Assembly (NCBI GenBank): GCA_963826795.1
Contig: CAWGYT010000008.1
Location: 515,961-579,960, forward strand
Direction: 5' to 3'
DNA: 64,000 nt
Origin: CAWGYT01 sp963826795
Lineage (GTDB): Bacteria > Planctomycetota > Planctomycetia > Pirellulales > Pirellulaceae
Under the pieces are notes generated by a model. The model ran no database searches and was not told the origin of the DNA. It saw nothing but the letters and a program-made list of their open reading frames with translations. Of the stretch, positions 25,350 to 34,816 are shown piece after piece; position 1 is the first letter of the stretch, and the number at the start of each line of letters is the position of its first letter. The position numbers and the translations under genes were made by a program.

Positions 25350-28250
25350 TTGTCCGCCCGGCACATTACTCTGCGCGGCGTCGAAGTCCACAATCTTAAG
25401 CACGTGGATCTGGACGTTCCCCACCGGCAGCTCGTCGTGATCTGCGGCGTCAGCGGCAGTGGCAAGACGAGCCTCGCGCTGGACACGCTCTATGCCGAGG
25501 GGCAGCGGCGATATATCGAGAGCTTCTCGGCCTACACGCGGCAGTTCCTCGAGCGGCTGGACAAGCCGGCAGCCGATCGAATCGACGGCATTCCTCCCTC
25601 GATCGCCGTCACGCATCGGGCCCCGTCGCGATCGAGTCGATCGACGATTGGAACGGCGACCGAGACCCACGAGTATTTGCGACTGCTGTTCGCCCGTGTT
25701 GGCACCGTGATCTGCCATCCGTGTGGCCAGCCGGTCCACCGGGACACGGCCGAGAGCGCGGCGGAATGGTTGAATCAGCTACCGGAGGGGACTCGCTACC
25801 TGCTGACGTTTGTCCCAGCTACGGAGCCCGACGAGCCAGCCGCTGAGGCCTTGGCGGCGCTGCAGGCGGACGGTTACGTGCGGGGGATTGTTTCCGGCTC
25901 CACCGTCACGCTCGATGAACTCGCCGGGCGACTCGACCGAGTGCCCACGGCGGCGCCCGATTGGCTGCAGATCGTGATCGACCGCCTGACTGCCGGGATG
26001 CCGCTGATCAGAATTCGGGACTCGCTCGAGACGGCGATGCGCAGCGGCGACGGGCGCTGTTTCGCTTATGTGCAGGTGCCGCCGAACGACTCGGCCGAAC
26101 TCCCGCCGGCGGTGGCGCAGCGGATGAATGCCAGTTCAACGTGCGTGATCGACAACCGCGAGTTTCGACGGATTGGTTTCAGCTGGAGGTTCGCCTGCGA
26201 GGCGTGCGGTCGCGAGTATGCAAACCCCGAGCCGCAGTTGTTCAGCTTCAATAGCCCGCTGGGCGCTTGCCCGACCTGCGAGGGTTTCGGCAACTTGATC
26301 GATCTGGATTTGGACTTGATCGTGCCGGACCCGCGGAAGTCGCTGCAAGACGGAGCGATCGCGCCTTGGAATACACCCGCCTATGCGCACGAATTGAACG
26401 AGTTATTGGCGCTCGCCCCCGACTTTGGCATTCCGACTGACGTTCCCTACCGCGATTTGGATGATCGGCATCGTCGGCTGATTCGGGAGGGCGTTCCGGA
26501 GCGAAAGTTCGGTGGCTTGGAGGGCTTCTTCGCATGGTTGGAGCGTCGCAAGTACAAAATGCACTTGCGCGTTTTCCTGAGTCGTTGGCGAAGTCCTCGG
26601 CCCTGTCCCGCGTGTGCCGGCGCGCGGCTGCGCCCCGAAGCGCTCGCGATTCAACTGGGCGGAAAGAACATCGCCGGAATTTCGTGCATGAAGATCGCCG
26701 AAGCGTTGGATTTCTTCCGCCAGCTGTCGCTGACCGAACGCCAGCGGACAGTCGGCCGGATGATGCTCGAGCAGGTCGAATCGCGTCTGCATTTCCTGGT
26801 CACGGTGGGCGTGGGGTATCTGACGCTCGATCGCCCACTCAAGACGCTCAGTGGCGGAGAAATGCAGCGTGTGGCGCTCACCTCGGCACTCGGCTCCAGC
26901 CTGGTGAACATGTTGTACGTGTTGGACGAGCCGTCGGTGGGACTTCATCCGAAGGATACGGATCGGCTGTTTCAGGCCGTCAAGCAGCTCCGCGACCGTG
27001 GCAACTCGGTGGTCGTCGTGGAACACGAAGAGACGTTTCTTCGCGGCGCGGATCATATCATCGAGACGGGCCCTGGAGCGGGGGATCATGGCGGTCAAAT
27101 CGTGTTTCAGGGGACCCCCGCCGAAATGCTCAGCTCGGGCGAGAGCCTCAGCGGCGACTATCTGACGGGACGTCGCGGAACCAGCGTTCCGGAGGCGCGT
27201 CGTCCGACCTCCCATGGCTGGATCCGCCTGACGGGAGCCCGCGGCAACAATCTGAAGAACATCGCGGTCGACCTTCCGCTCGGCGTGCTCTGCGTTGTCA
27301 CGGGCGTCAGCGGCGCGGGCAAGAGCACGCTGATCCAAGATACGCTCTACCCCGCCCTGTGCAGCCGCAAGCGGAAGGACGCCGGCAAACCACTCCCGTA
27401 CGACGACGTGCTGGGCGATGGCCAGATCGACGACCTGATCCTCGTCGATCAAAGCCCGATTGGGCGATCGCCTCGCAGCAATCCTGTGACGTATATCAAG
27501 GCATTCGACGCGATTCGAGCGGTTTTCGCCGAGACGCTTGAGGCCCGCACGCACAATTATACGGCGGGCCACTTCAGCTTTAACGTCGATGGCGGCCGCT
27601 GCAGCGCCTGCGAGGGAGACGGGTTTGTCCAAATCGACATGCAGTTCCTCGCGGACGTTTATATGCGCTGCTCGCAGTGCCAAGGGCGTCGCTATCGCAA
27701 GGAAATCCTGGATGTCACCTACCGAGGAAAGAACATCGCCGAAGTGCTGGAAATGAGCGTCCGCAAGGCGTTCACCTTCTTTCGCGGTCAGGATAAAGTT
27801 CAAAAGCGGCTGAAGCGGTTGATCGACGTCGGCCTGGATTACCTGAGACTGGGCCAGCCCGCCAATACGCTCTCGGCGGGCGAAGCCCAACGGCTGAAGC
27901 TGGCGGGCTACCTCGCCTCGGCCAAACGACAGCGCACCCTGTTCCTACTGGACGAACCGACCACGGGCCTCCATTTTTCGGACGTCGTCCAACTGCTCGA
28001 CTGCTTCGACGCGCTGTTGAGCGTCGGACATTCGTTGATTGTTGTCGAGCACAATCTGCAGCTGATGAAGGCGGCCGACTACGTCGTCGATCTGGGGCCG
28101 GGGGCATCGGATGAGGGAGGTCAAGTCATCGCCTACGGCACGCCCGAAGAGGTCGCGATGTGTCAAGACTCGGCCACCGGCCAATTTCTGGCCGCCGCGC
28201 TGCAGGCCGACCAGCGCGCCATGGAACAAGTCATCCCGCAAGACGGCTGA
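25350..28250 (+). CDS. uvrA: Excinuclease ABC subunit A (UvrA-type ATPase)
   Basis: 966 aa from TTG 25350 (preceded by aaaggaag); a GTG at 25248 is open but lies inside the palindromic element. Two ABC ATPase cassettes: Walker A GVSGSGKTSLALDTL and GVSGAGKSTLIQDTL; signatures LSGGEMQRV and LSAGEAQRLKLAG; Walker B VLDEPSVGLHP and LLDEPTTGLHF. Zinc modules are present: CEACGREYANPEP...CPTCEG, CPACAGARL, and the DNA-binding CSACEGDGF...CSQCQGRRY. The UvrB-binding region (ADRIDGIPPSIAV) is also present. It recognises DNA damage with UvrB in nucleotide excision repair. Slightly longer than the E. coli protein, so it could be a second UvrA paralogue. Confidence 0.92.
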   Translation: MSARHITLRGVEVHNLKHVDLDVPHRQLVVICGVSGSGKTSLALDTLYAEGQRRYIESFSAYTRQFLERLDKPAADRIDGIPPSIAVTHRAPSRSSRSTIGTATETHEYLRLLFARVGTVICHPCGQPVHRDTAESAAEWLNQLPEGTRYLLTFVPATEPDEPAAEALAALQADGYVRGIVSGSTVTLDELAGRLDRVPTAAPDWLQIVIDRLTAGMPLIRIRDSLETAMRSGDGRCFAYVQVPPNDSAELPPAVAQRMNASSTCVIDNREFRRIGFSWRFACEACGREYANPEPQLFSFNSPLGACPTCEGFGNLIDLDLDLIVPDPRKSLQDGAIAPWNTPAYAHELNELLALAPDFGIPTDVPYRDLDDRHRRLIREGVPERKFGGLEGFFAWLERRKYKMHLRVFLSRWRSPRPCPACAGARLRPEALAIQLGGKNIAGISCMKIAEALDFFRQLSLTERQRTVGRMMLEQVESRLHFLVTVGVGYLTLDRPLKTLSGGEMQRVALTSALGSSLVNMLYVLDEPSVGLHPKDTDRLFQAVKQLRDRGNSVVVVEHEETFLRGADHIIETGPGAGDHGGQIVFQGTPAEMLSSGESLSGDYLTGRRGTSVPEARRPTSHGWIRLTGARGNNLKNIAVDLPLGVLCVVTGVSGAGKSTLIQDTLYPALCSRKRKDAGKPLPYDDVLGDGQIDDLILVDQSPIGRSPRSNPVTYIKAFDAIRAVFAETLEARTHNYTAGHFSFNVDGGRCSACEGDGFVQIDMQFLADVYMRCSQCQGRRYRKEILDVTYRGKNIAEVLEMSVRKAFTFFRGQDKVQKRLKRLIDVGLDYLRLGQPANTLSAGEAQRLKLAGYLASAKRQRTLFLLDEPTTGLHFSDVVQLLDCFDALLSVGHSLIVVEHNLQLMKAADYVVDLGPGASDEGGQVIAYGTPEEVAMCQDSATGQFLAAALQADQRAMEQVIPQDG

Positions 28251-28299
28251 ACCGCGGCAGACCCGCGAGATACCCACGGCAGACCCCGACTCGAATCGG

Positions 28300-28620
28300 C
28301 TACTGCCATAATTCGCCCAGCGGTCGCGATCGAAGCTGCACGAGCTGCCTCAAGATATACGCGGAAATCGCGATGCTTCCCAGACAGATCACGAGTACAA
28401 ACCACACCACACGGCCGGTCCACGTCGGTTCCCGCCAGGCGATCCAGACATAGACCGTCAAGAAGGCGAAGTAGGCGTCGGCCAACGTGGCGACGAACCA
28501 GGGAAACTGTACCAGCTCGCGGCCCGCATCCCACATTCCCCGGTCCCAGGTCGCGTAGCCCGTGATTGCCACCATGGCGAGAAAGATTCCACCGAACAAG
28601 AGAAACAAGAGTGTACGCAT
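28300..28620 (-). CDS. Small DUF1475-like membrane protein
   Basis: 106 aa from ATG 28620 (MRTLLFLLFGGIFLAMVAIT). Three hydrophobic segments are visible: ~3-22, ~40-60 (FVATLADAYFAFLTVYVWIA) and ~70-92 (VVWFVLVICLGSIAISAYIL). The WxRGxW-type start and the ADAYFAFLTVY segment resemble the DUF1475 family, whose function is unknown. The start is 20 bp from the oppositely oriented hydrolase gene, so the two share a divergent control region. Confidence 0.7.
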   Translation of the reverse strand: MRTLLFLLFGGIFLAMVAITGYATWDRGMWDAGRELVQFPWFVATLADAYFAFLTVYVWIAWREPTWTGRVVWFVLVICLGSIAISAYILRQLVQLRSRPLGELWQ

Positions 28621-28640
28621 CGTGAACCCGAGACCTTCTT

Positions 28641-29555
28641 GTGAAGCTGTTTTACACGGATCAGTTTGAGTTGCCGCTGCCGCCCGGGCATCGCTTCCCG
28701 ATGGAGAAGTACTATAGGCTACGGCAATATCTTCGCCGCTGCGACTGGTGTCAAAGCAACGAATTTCGGGTGCCTCCCGCGGCGCGCGACGACGAACTGA
28801 CACGCGTCCACGACCCGGACTACGTCCGACGCGTGATTCACGGAGAACTGTCGGCACTCGAAATCAGGCGCATCGGCTTCCCCTGGTCGCCCCAACTCGT
28901 CGAACGCTCGCGCCGATCCGTCGGGGCCACGCTGGCGGCGTCGCGAGCGGCTTTGGGAGACGGAATCGCCGTCAACCTGGCCGGTGGGACCCATCACGCT
29001 TCCGCCGAAAGCGGCCAGGGCTACTGCGTGTTCAATGACACGGCGGTCGCCGCGCGTCAAATGCAACACGAACGGCTCGTCGAACGCGTCCTGATTGTCG
29101 ACCTGGATGTCCACCAGGGAAACGGTACGGCTGCCATCTTCGCGCAAGACCCGAGCGTCACCACATTTTCGATGCACGGCGAAAAAAACTTTCCTTTTCG
29201 CAAGTTCCCAGCCGACCTCGATCTCGCCTTGCCCGATGGAACGGAAGACGTCGAGTATCTCAAGCGGCTCGACCGGGCGCTTGACCAGGCCCTCGAGGTC
29301 AGCCAGTGCCAACTGGTGCTCTACATCGCCGGCGCCGATCCGTTCGTTGGTGACCGACTGGGGCGTCTGCATCTGAGCAAGGCCGGACTGCTGGCTCGGG
29401 ATCGCCTGGTCCTCACCCGTTGCCGCGACCAAGGACTCCCGATCGCGATCGCGATGGGAGGAGGGTACGCGCGGAAAGTTGAGGACGTTGTCGAGATCCA
29501 CGCCAATACGATCTATGCCGCTTGGCTGCAGACCCAACCCGAACCCTCCGCCTAA
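28641..29555 (+). CDS. Histone-deacetylase-family (AcuC/HDAC-like) zinc hydrolase
   Basis: 304 aa from GTG 28641. Class I HDAC-like fold: the His-His pair in GGTHHASAESGQGYCVFND, zinc ligands in VDLDVHQGNGT (Asp and His), and the later IAGADPFVGD and AMGGGYA segments containing the third ligand Asp and the glycine-rich loop. Bacterial members deacetylate small acetylated amines or acetyl-lysine; the substrate is not readable. Divergent from the DUF1475 gene. Next to it on the opposite strand is a radical SAM gene (convergent, 20 bp between stops). Confidence 0.88.
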   Translation: MKLFYTDQFELPLPPGHRFPMEKYYRLRQYLRRCDWCQSNEFRVPPAARDDELTRVHDPDYVRRVIHGELSALEIRRIGFPWSPQLVERSRRSVGATLAASRAALGDGIAVNLAGGTHHASAESGQGYCVFNDTAVAARQMQHERLVERVLIVDLDVHQGNGTAAIFAQDPSVTTFSMHGEKNFPFRKFPADLDLALPDGTEDVEYLKRLDRALDQALEVSQCQLVLYIAGADPFVGDRLGRLHLSKAGLLARDRLVLTRCRDQGLPIAIAMGGGYARKVEDVVEIHANTIYAAWLQTQPEPSA

Positions 29556-29575
29556 GTCCGTCGCAAGCCGACGCA

Positions 29576-30586
29576 TCAATCGCGGCTCAAACCGCCCGCA
29601 AAGCGTCGTCCCTGGTACGTGTTGCGCACCGCGAACTCGTGCCGCAAGGCGGCCAAGATCGCGGGCTTGTCCAGACACCAATGCGGGCCTACGAAATAGT
29701 CCGGCGGCGCATCCCCGCTGATCCGCTCGACAACCATCGTGGGCGGCAGCACCTCCAGAAAATCCACCACCATCCGCACGTAGTCATCTCGCGACATCAA
29801 CTGCACTGCTCCCGTGACAACTTGATCGGCCAGCGGCGTCCCCTTCACGGCGTACAAGTTGTGCAACTTGACCGAATCGATTGGCAGACGAGCGATCTCA
29901 TGGGCCGTCGCCAACATGTCATCGGCGCTCTCACCCGGCAGTCCGAGAATGACGTGGACGCAGATCTCGAAGTCTCTCCCTTGACTGCGTTCCATGGCAT
30001 CCAGGAACGCATCGTGATGGTGGCCCCGATTCATCCAATCCAGCGAACGATTGTGGATCGTCTGCATTCCGTATTCGACCGACAAGGTGGTCCGTTGGCC
30101 GAATTCCTGCAGCAAATCTAACACCTCATCCGGAACGCAATCCGGACGCGTTCCGATGGCGAGGCCCACCACCTGCGGATGGCTCAGGGCGGACTCATAG
30201 ACCGTCCGCAGCCGATCCACCGGGGCATAGGTGTTGGTGGCAGGCTGGAAGTAGGCCGTGAAACGATCGCAATCATAGCGTCGTTTCAGACGCCGAATCC
30301 CCTCCTCAATCTGGTCACGGATCGCCTGCCGCGGAAGCCGCCGGCTCGGACTGAAACTGCGATTGTCGCAAAACGTACAGCCACCCACGGCCACCGTGCC
30401 GTCGACGTTGGGACACGTAAATCCCGCGTCCACACTCACCTTCTGGATCCGCCGACCGTACGCCTGCCGCAGGAAATAGCTATAGGAGAAATAGCGCAGC
30501 CCACTGCCACGCCAGTCCAGTTGCCGGCGTAAACCCGCGAGGTTGTCTCGATTGCCCGCGAGGTTGTCTCGATTGATTGACGTCAA
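29576..30586 (-). CDS. TIGR01212-family radical SAM protein (YhcC-like)
   Basis: 336 aa. The family signature is clear: RYFSYSYFLRQAYGRRIQKV, GFTCPNVDGT, then GGCTFCDNRSFSPSR, supplying the cysteines of the 4Fe-4S cluster that cleaves S-adenosylmethionine. Later blocks include AYFQPATNTYAPVDRLR, IGTRPDCVPDEVLDLL, VEYGMQTIHNRSLDWMNRGH and HVILGLPGES. The substrate of the family is unknown. The N-terminus shows a tandem RDNLAG repeat (from cgaggttgtctcgattg copies near 30537-30576), so the true start may be a little downstream. Confidence 0.9.
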   Translation of the reverse strand: MTSINRDNLAGNRDNLAGLRRQLDWRGSGLRYFSYSYFLRQAYGRRIQKVSVDAGFTCPNVDGTVAVGGCTFCDNRSFSPSRRLPRQAIRDQIEEGIRRLKRRYDCDRFTAYFQPATNTYAPVDRLRTVYESALSHPQVVGLAIGTRPDCVPDEVLDLLQEFGQRTTLSVEYGMQTIHNRSLDWMNRGHHHDAFLDAMERSQGRDFEICVHVILGLPGESADDMLATAHEIARLPIDSVKLHNLYAVKGTPLADQVVTGAVQLMSRDDYVRMVVDFLEVLPPTMVVERISGDAPPDYFVGPHWCLDKPAILAALRHEFAVRNTYQGRRFAGGLSRD

Positions 30587-30697
30587 GTTTGCACGAAATT
30601 ATCTTGAAGGGAGAAACGCGGGCTTGCCTCACCGTCGATTCTTGCCATATTACCCTGATGATAGGTTCCTCAATCCTTAACCACAAGGCTGAGCACG

Positions 30698-31165
30698 ATG
30701 TACGGAGAGATGATCCCTGTCGGCGGCGGTGACCCGATTCCCCTGCTGAAAAAGGACCTGCTCGTCGGACGCCGCGAAAGCTGCGACATCTGCCTTCGCT
30801 TCGCGAACGTTTCGGCTCATCATTGTCAGCTGACGTGCCGCGCCGGTTACTGGTATGTGAAGGACCTGGGCAGCCGAAACGGGACGAAGGTCAACGGCAA
30901 GCGAGTCACGGAAAAGCGAATCGATTCGGGCGACTCGTTGGCGGTGGCCAAACACTTGTACGAGTTCATCTATTCGCCCGCCGACCTGGGCGCCGTGGGC
31001 CCACCACCTCCGGACGAGACGGATACGTCCGATGAGATTCTGGGACGCTCGTTACTCGAGCGGGCCGGCTTGGATCGCAACGTCGGAGATCGAGACACCC
31101 CAAAGCGTTACGATTTGAAGCGAGATCAGGGCGGTCGATTCAAGGATCCGAACGATCCCATCTAG
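30698..31165 (+). CDS. FHA-domain protein
   Basis: 155 aa from ATG 30698. Residues ~5-95 form a forkhead-associated domain: LLVGRRESCDICL (phosphothreonine-binding Arg), NVSAHHCQLT (Ser-His), and VKDLGSRNGTKVNGKRV. The remaining C-terminus is hydrophilic and acidic/basic mixed. FHA domains bind phosphothreonine, suggesting a link to a Ser/Thr kinase system, none of which is intact in this window. Monocistronic position, facing away from the radical SAM gene. Confidence 0.9.
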   Translation: MYGEMIPVGGGDPIPLLKKDLLVGRRESCDICLRFANVSAHHCQLTCRAGYWYVKDLGSRNGTKVNGKRVTEKRIDSGDSLAVAKHLYEFIYSPADLGAVGPPPPDETDTSDEILGRSLLERAGLDRNVGDRDTPKRYDLKRDQGGRFKDPNDPI

Positions 31166-31288
31166 ACGACCGATCGCAATCTCGCGAAGCTCGGATGTCG
31201 ACAACCGAATGCCGCAGCTGCTGCAGAACAAGGGTCGCTGTCCTGAGTCACCCGCGCTGGTGATGGATTCACTTGGAGAACCACAACG

Positions 31289-31612
31289 ATGTCAGCTGGG
31301 ACCGCTTCCCGCCCATTCGGGCACATGGTGTTTTTCACCCTGCGGGACGACTCACCGGAGGCACAGCAGCGATTGGTCAAGTCGTGCCATACCTACCTAT
31401 CGCAGCACCCGGGGGTCATCCATTTTTCGTCCGGCACGTTGGCGGACACGGCACGACCCGTCAACGATCGTGCGTTCCACGTCGCGCTGCACCTCGTGTT
31501 TGACAGTCGCGCGTCTCACGACGCCTACCAGGCGGCCGAAACCCATCAAACATTCATTGCGGAAAACAAAGACAATTGGGCCCAGGTCCGGGTCTTCGAT
31601 TCCGATCTGTGA
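31289..31612 (+). CDS. Dabb-family (stress-responsive A/B barrel) small protein
   Basis: 107 aa from ATG 31289. HMVFFTLRDDSPEAQQRLV and the later FHVALHLVFDSRASHDAYQA with ETHQTFIAENKDNW are the conserved core of Dabb dimeric alpha-beta barrels. These are small cytosolic proteins, some of them monooxygenase-like, mostly without known function. It lies 124 bp after the FHA gene on the same strand. Confidence 0.87.
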   Translation: MSAGTASRPFGHMVFFTLRDDSPEAQQRLVKSCHTYLSQHPGVIHFSSGTLADTARPVNDRAFHVALHLVFDSRASHDAYQAAETHQTFIAENKDNWAQVRVFDSDL

Positions 31613-31739
31613 CGGACGCAGTTGGGTTGACGAAGGCTTAGTTCGGCTTAGCTGACCGTGCAGCGCCATCGCGACCCGCGGCGTGGCGACTCGGTCGCAA
31701 CATCCGATTGACTCCGCCGCGGATCTTGACCGATTCGCG

Positions 31740-33218
31740 TCAAAGGGGAAACGCGGCGGTGCGATTCACGGTTCGGCATGTCCCGATGACGACGATCGCC
31801 AGATTCGCGATCAAGCCGAAGATTCCCGCATGGATCCCGGCCACCTTGCCCATTCCCAGCGCGGCGAGCGAAACCGCGATCGTGACGCCGACGGCCAATC
31901 CCCAAAAGGTCGCTCCCGATGACATCCTGGGCCAATGGATGCTCAGGATGAACGCCGGCGACAATTGGACGAGCAGGTCGAATTTGTAGTCCAGCAGCCT
32001 GACAAGCGACGTGTCACGCAATTCAATGGCAGCAACGATCACGACCAGCATCAGGATCCACGAGCACGACTTGCCAAACCAAGTGAGCTGTTTTTGGGTG
32101 GGTGATTTCGCGAAATAGGTCGCATAGAGATCCTTCGTCAGCATCGAGGAAATGGAAAGCAGCACCGAATCCGCAGTTGACATGATGGCCGCGAGGACGG
32201 CGGAGAAGAGCACCACGACCAGCCAATAGCCGAACAGCGATTGCTGTTGAATATGGCGGCAGACGACCGTCAGAATCGTGTCCGACTGCTCGTTGATCAG
32301 GCCTGGAAAGTAGGCCGCGCCGTAAATCCCGACCAGTACCGCGATCAGTGTCGTCGTCAGCGGCAAGAACGCCAGCACCTGCAGACTCTGGCGGAGCGCT
32401 TTGGCGGACCGGGCGGCATAAATCCGCTGCACGGATTGGGGATAGAGCGCCCCTCCCAAGCCGACAACGACGATGTAACTGAACCACTCGCGAATTAACG
32501 CCGGGTTGGGAGGTCGGATCTTTTCGGGCGCCATCGTCGCCAACCGCTCAGTCGCCGCCGAGATGTTGCCAAACTCATAAAATACGACACCCATCAAGAG
32601 CAAAAAACCGATCATCAACACGCTACCCTGGATCACGTCCGTCCAGGCAACCGCTCGAAACCCACCGAGTGTCTCGTAGATCACAATGATGATTGCCAGG
32701 ACGACGACGCCCGTCACGTAGGCCCGAAACGGATCGGCATCGGTCAGCCCCTGCAACGCTCGGCCCATCGCCATCAGCTGGGCCAAGAGGTAGTTCGCGA
32801 TGGCACCGACCATCACTAGCGTCGATAGGATCGAGAGACGCCGGTCACCGAAGCGGTAGACCAGATAGTCCACGGGCGTGATGAACTGATGTTGTTTGGC
32901 GAGCCGGTACAGTTGCGGCGCGAACGCCAGATAGACAACCACAATCGCTGTCATGAAGTGAATGCAGATCGCCCAGGAAAATCCGATTCGGTAGGTCTTG
33001 CCCGTGAATCCAAACAGAGTGTTGCCGCTGTATTGAGTCGAGTAAAGCGTCAACAGCAGCGTCACGAATCCGACGCCCCGCCCCGCCAGATAAAAGTCCT
33101 GCAAAGAATTGTCGCGACGGGCGCGGTAAGCGACCGCGCCGACGACCACGAGCGAGACGAGGTACACAACGATGAAGAGCTGTGCCCCGGGGCCGAAGGG
33201 AATCAAGCGATCGTTCAC
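31740..33218 (-). CDS. Sodium:solute symporter (SSS family)
   Basis: 492 aa from GTG 33218. Multi-helix transporter with the SSS hallmarks: DNSLQDFYLAGRGVG at the N-terminus, LYSTQYSGNTLFGFTGKTYR, LGGFRAVAWTDVIQGSVLM, and MSTADSVLLSISSMLTKDLY (the conserved Na+-site region). About 13 hydrophobic segments. Uptake of an organic solute with sodium is expected; the substrate is unknown. The start overlaps the stop of the small upstream membrane protein (GTGA), so the two are translationally coupled. Confidence 0.9.
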   Translation of the reverse strand: MNDRLIPFGPGAQLFIVVYLVSLVVVGAVAYRARRDNSLQDFYLAGRGVGFVTLLLTLYSTQYSGNTLFGFTGKTYRIGFSWAICIHFMTAIVVVYLAFAPQLYRLAKQHQFITPVDYLVYRFGDRRLSILSTLVMVGAIANYLLAQLMAMGRALQGLTDADPFRAYVTGVVVLAIIIVIYETLGGFRAVAWTDVIQGSVLMIGFLLLMGVVFYEFGNISAATERLATMAPEKIRPPNPALIREWFSYIVVVGLGGALYPQSVQRIYAARSAKALRQSLQVLAFLPLTTTLIAVLVGIYGAAYFPGLINEQSDTILTVVCRHIQQQSLFGYWLVVVLFSAVLAAIMSTADSVLLSISSMLTKDLYATYFAKSPTQKQLTWFGKSCSWILMLVVIVAAIELRDTSLVRLLDYKFDLLVQLSPAFILSIHWPRMSSGATFWGLAVGVTIAVSLAALGMGKVAGIHAGIFGLIANLAIVVIGTCRTVNRTAAFPL

Positions 33219-33463
33219 GATTCCCCATCTTCTTCGAGCGCATCGAGTTCCGCGGGCCAGGGTGTTCGCAGGATCCAAGCGGCCAGCAACGAGATGAGGA
33301 CGGAACCCGAGACGGCGACGAAGAACCACAGGGGCACGCCGATCATCAAGCGATCCTCGGGCAAGCCCGCGGCGGACCAATACCAGGGGACCGCCACGCC
33401 AAACAGGGTCCCGAAGGCAAGTATCGATGCGAGAACTCGACCGACTTTGCGAACTGGTGCCAC
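33215..33463 (-). CDS. Small membrane subunit (DUF3311/YhdT-like) coupled to SSS transporter
   Basis: 82 aa from GTG 33463, chosen because ggggga lies 8 bp upstream; a longer start at 33547 is possible but its residues look non-coding. Two transmembrane segments, VLASILAFGTLFGVAVPWYW and LWFFVAVSGSVLISLLAAWI. Small two-helix proteins of this kind commonly sit just upstream of SSS symporters. The GTGA overlap supports a joint complex. Confidence 0.72.
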   Translation of the reverse strand: MAPVRKVGRVLASILAFGTLFGVAVPWYWSAAGLPEDRLMIGVPLWFFVAVSGSVLISLLAAWILRTPWPAELDALEEDGES

Positions 33464-33722
33464 TTCGTCACTCCCCCTTTTGAGCGACCACGAGTCTAAC
33501 GGGTTTCGTACTGGCAAAGCAAGTCGCCACGTTGACGCGCAACCCAACCTGACAGCACCGACCCGGCAATCGTGCTCGGCCCGGCCGGTTCAGGATGATC
33601 CGCGGCGTGGGCCACCCCTCTCGTACTTGAGAAAAAAACCGCTGAAGCTCACTTGGGGAACAACCGATACCACGGACAGAATTCCGTTGATTCTCAATGT
33701 CCTGGCCGGAGGAATTGCAAGC

Positions 33723-34055
33723 ATGCAAATGTCGCGTCGAACGTTCGTTGCCGCGCTGACCGCGGTGTCCCTCTCCTGGTCCGTCGCCCAAGCGGCAGAC
33801 CCACCTGTCACTGCGATCTACGTCAAGGACATGCACTGTCAGACGTGCGCCAAGAAAATCGCAAGCAAGCTGTACACCGTCCCTGGTGTCGTCAAGGTCA
33901 CCACGGACCTGAAAAAGGGCTTGGCGATAATCGTTCCGCAGAAATCGAAGAATCCCTCACCCAAAGCGATCTGGGAAGCTGTCGAGGCCGCGACGTTCGA
34001 GCCGGTCAAGATCGCCGGACCGCTGGGCACCTTCACCGAAAAACCAAAAATCTAG
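33723..34055 (+). CDS. Exported heavy-metal-associated (HMA) domain protein
   Basis: 110 aa from ATG 33723, with an arginine-containing N-terminus (MQMSRRTFVAALTAVSLS) and cleavage near VAQA. The mature protein is one ferredoxin-like HMA domain: VKDMHCQTCAKKIASKLYTV has the CxxC metal-binding pair, followed by GVVKVTTDLKKGLAIIVPQ. Likely a periplasmic copper or other soft-metal carrier. The SRRTF motif weakly recalls Tat signals. Followed by a bidirectional terminator shared with the convergent thioredoxin-like gene. Confidence 0.82.
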   Translation: MQMSRRTFVAALTAVSLSWSVAQAADPPVTAIYVKDMHCQTCAKKIASKLYTVPGVVKVTTDLKKGLAIIVPQKSKNPSPKAIWEAVEAATFEPVKIAGPLGTFTEKPKI

Positions 34056-34178
34056 GCCACAAAATCTAGGCCACGGGGTCCTGGCATGGCAGAAGATGGC
34101 CAGACAATCGCCCCCGCCGCCCGCACGACGACTCGCACCTGTCTGGGCAATGCAGACGCGTGAGCTTCGGTCGCTGCC

Positions 34179-34218
34179 AAAACACAACGGCCATCCATAA
34201 CAGGACGGCCGTTGTTTT
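34179..34218. terminator. Bidirectional Rho-independent terminator
   Basis: AAAACACAACGGCCATCC and GGACGGCCGTTGTTTT form a long stem around the loop ataaca, with A and T runs on the two sides. It lies between the convergent HMA gene (plus) and thioredoxin-like gene (minus), and can serve both. Confidence 0.75.
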
Positions 34219-34288
34219 GACCACAATCGCACGAATGTCCCTGGCGAGCGAACAACTCGACGCCATGAAAATCGAAGGCGACAACGAG

Positions 34289-34780
34289 TTACTGATAATA
34301 CTGGTTGCGAACGCAGCTCGGGCAGTAGCTGCTCCCAGGCGTCGAACTGGTCGGCCAGTCGGTGATGATCTTCGAAGTCTGCACGCGCTGTGCACTGACC
34401 GGGGTCAGCACTTGCTGCAACTGCTCCGTGCTGAGATTCCCGTCCCCACGATAGGTGATGAACTTCGCCGACTTGTCGGTAATCGCGGTAAAGGGGAAGT
34501 CAGTCGCTCCAAACGCCGCGGCAACTTTCTTGCCGTAAGCCGTATTGACGTCCATCCGGCATAACTCGTACTGCTTCAACAAATCGGCTTGCGACGACAG
34601 CCGCTCCTGATCCAGCTTTCCGGCCGGATCTGTCGAGTTCTCCAAGACGACCAACAAGGGCCGCTGCTGCTGGGCCGCACTGGTCTTCGCCTGCGCGTAG
34701 TGGTTCGACCACTTCAGTTCCGATGTCGTCGAAACGGCGAAGCTCGCGATTGCGATGACAGCTACGAAAAGTACTTGCAT
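34289..34780 (-). CDS. Secreted thioredoxin-fold-like protein
   Basis: 163 aa from the ATG at about 34780. The signal peptide MQVLFVAVIAIASFAVS is followed by a fold resembling DsbE/thioredoxin-like proteins (WSNHYAQAKTSAAQQQRPLL, VVLENSTDPAGKL, FGATDFPFTAITD, YRGDGNLSTEQL). The usual active-site CxxC after the first strand is missing (ENSTDP instead). A CPSC appears only near the C-terminus, so it is probably not a classical reductase. Convergent with the HMA gene. Confidence 0.65.
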   Translation of the reverse strand: MQVLFVAVIAIASFAVSTTSELKWSNHYAQAKTSAAQQQRPLLVVLENSTDPAGKLDQERLSSQADLLKQYELCRMDVNTAYGKKVAAAFGATDFPFTAITDKSAKFITYRGDGNLSTEQLQQVLTPVSAQRVQTSKIITDWPTSSTPGSSYCPSCVRNQYYQ

Positions 34781-34816
34781 GAAAACCTCCATCCACTCTT
34801 GTGCGAGTAGGGCCAC

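Noticed and set aside
26403..27890. Long minus-strand open frame inside uvrA
   Set aside because: Antisense shadow of a GC-rich coding sequence.
31648..31935. Small frames within the SSS transporter end
   Set aside because: Shadow frames of the transporter gene.
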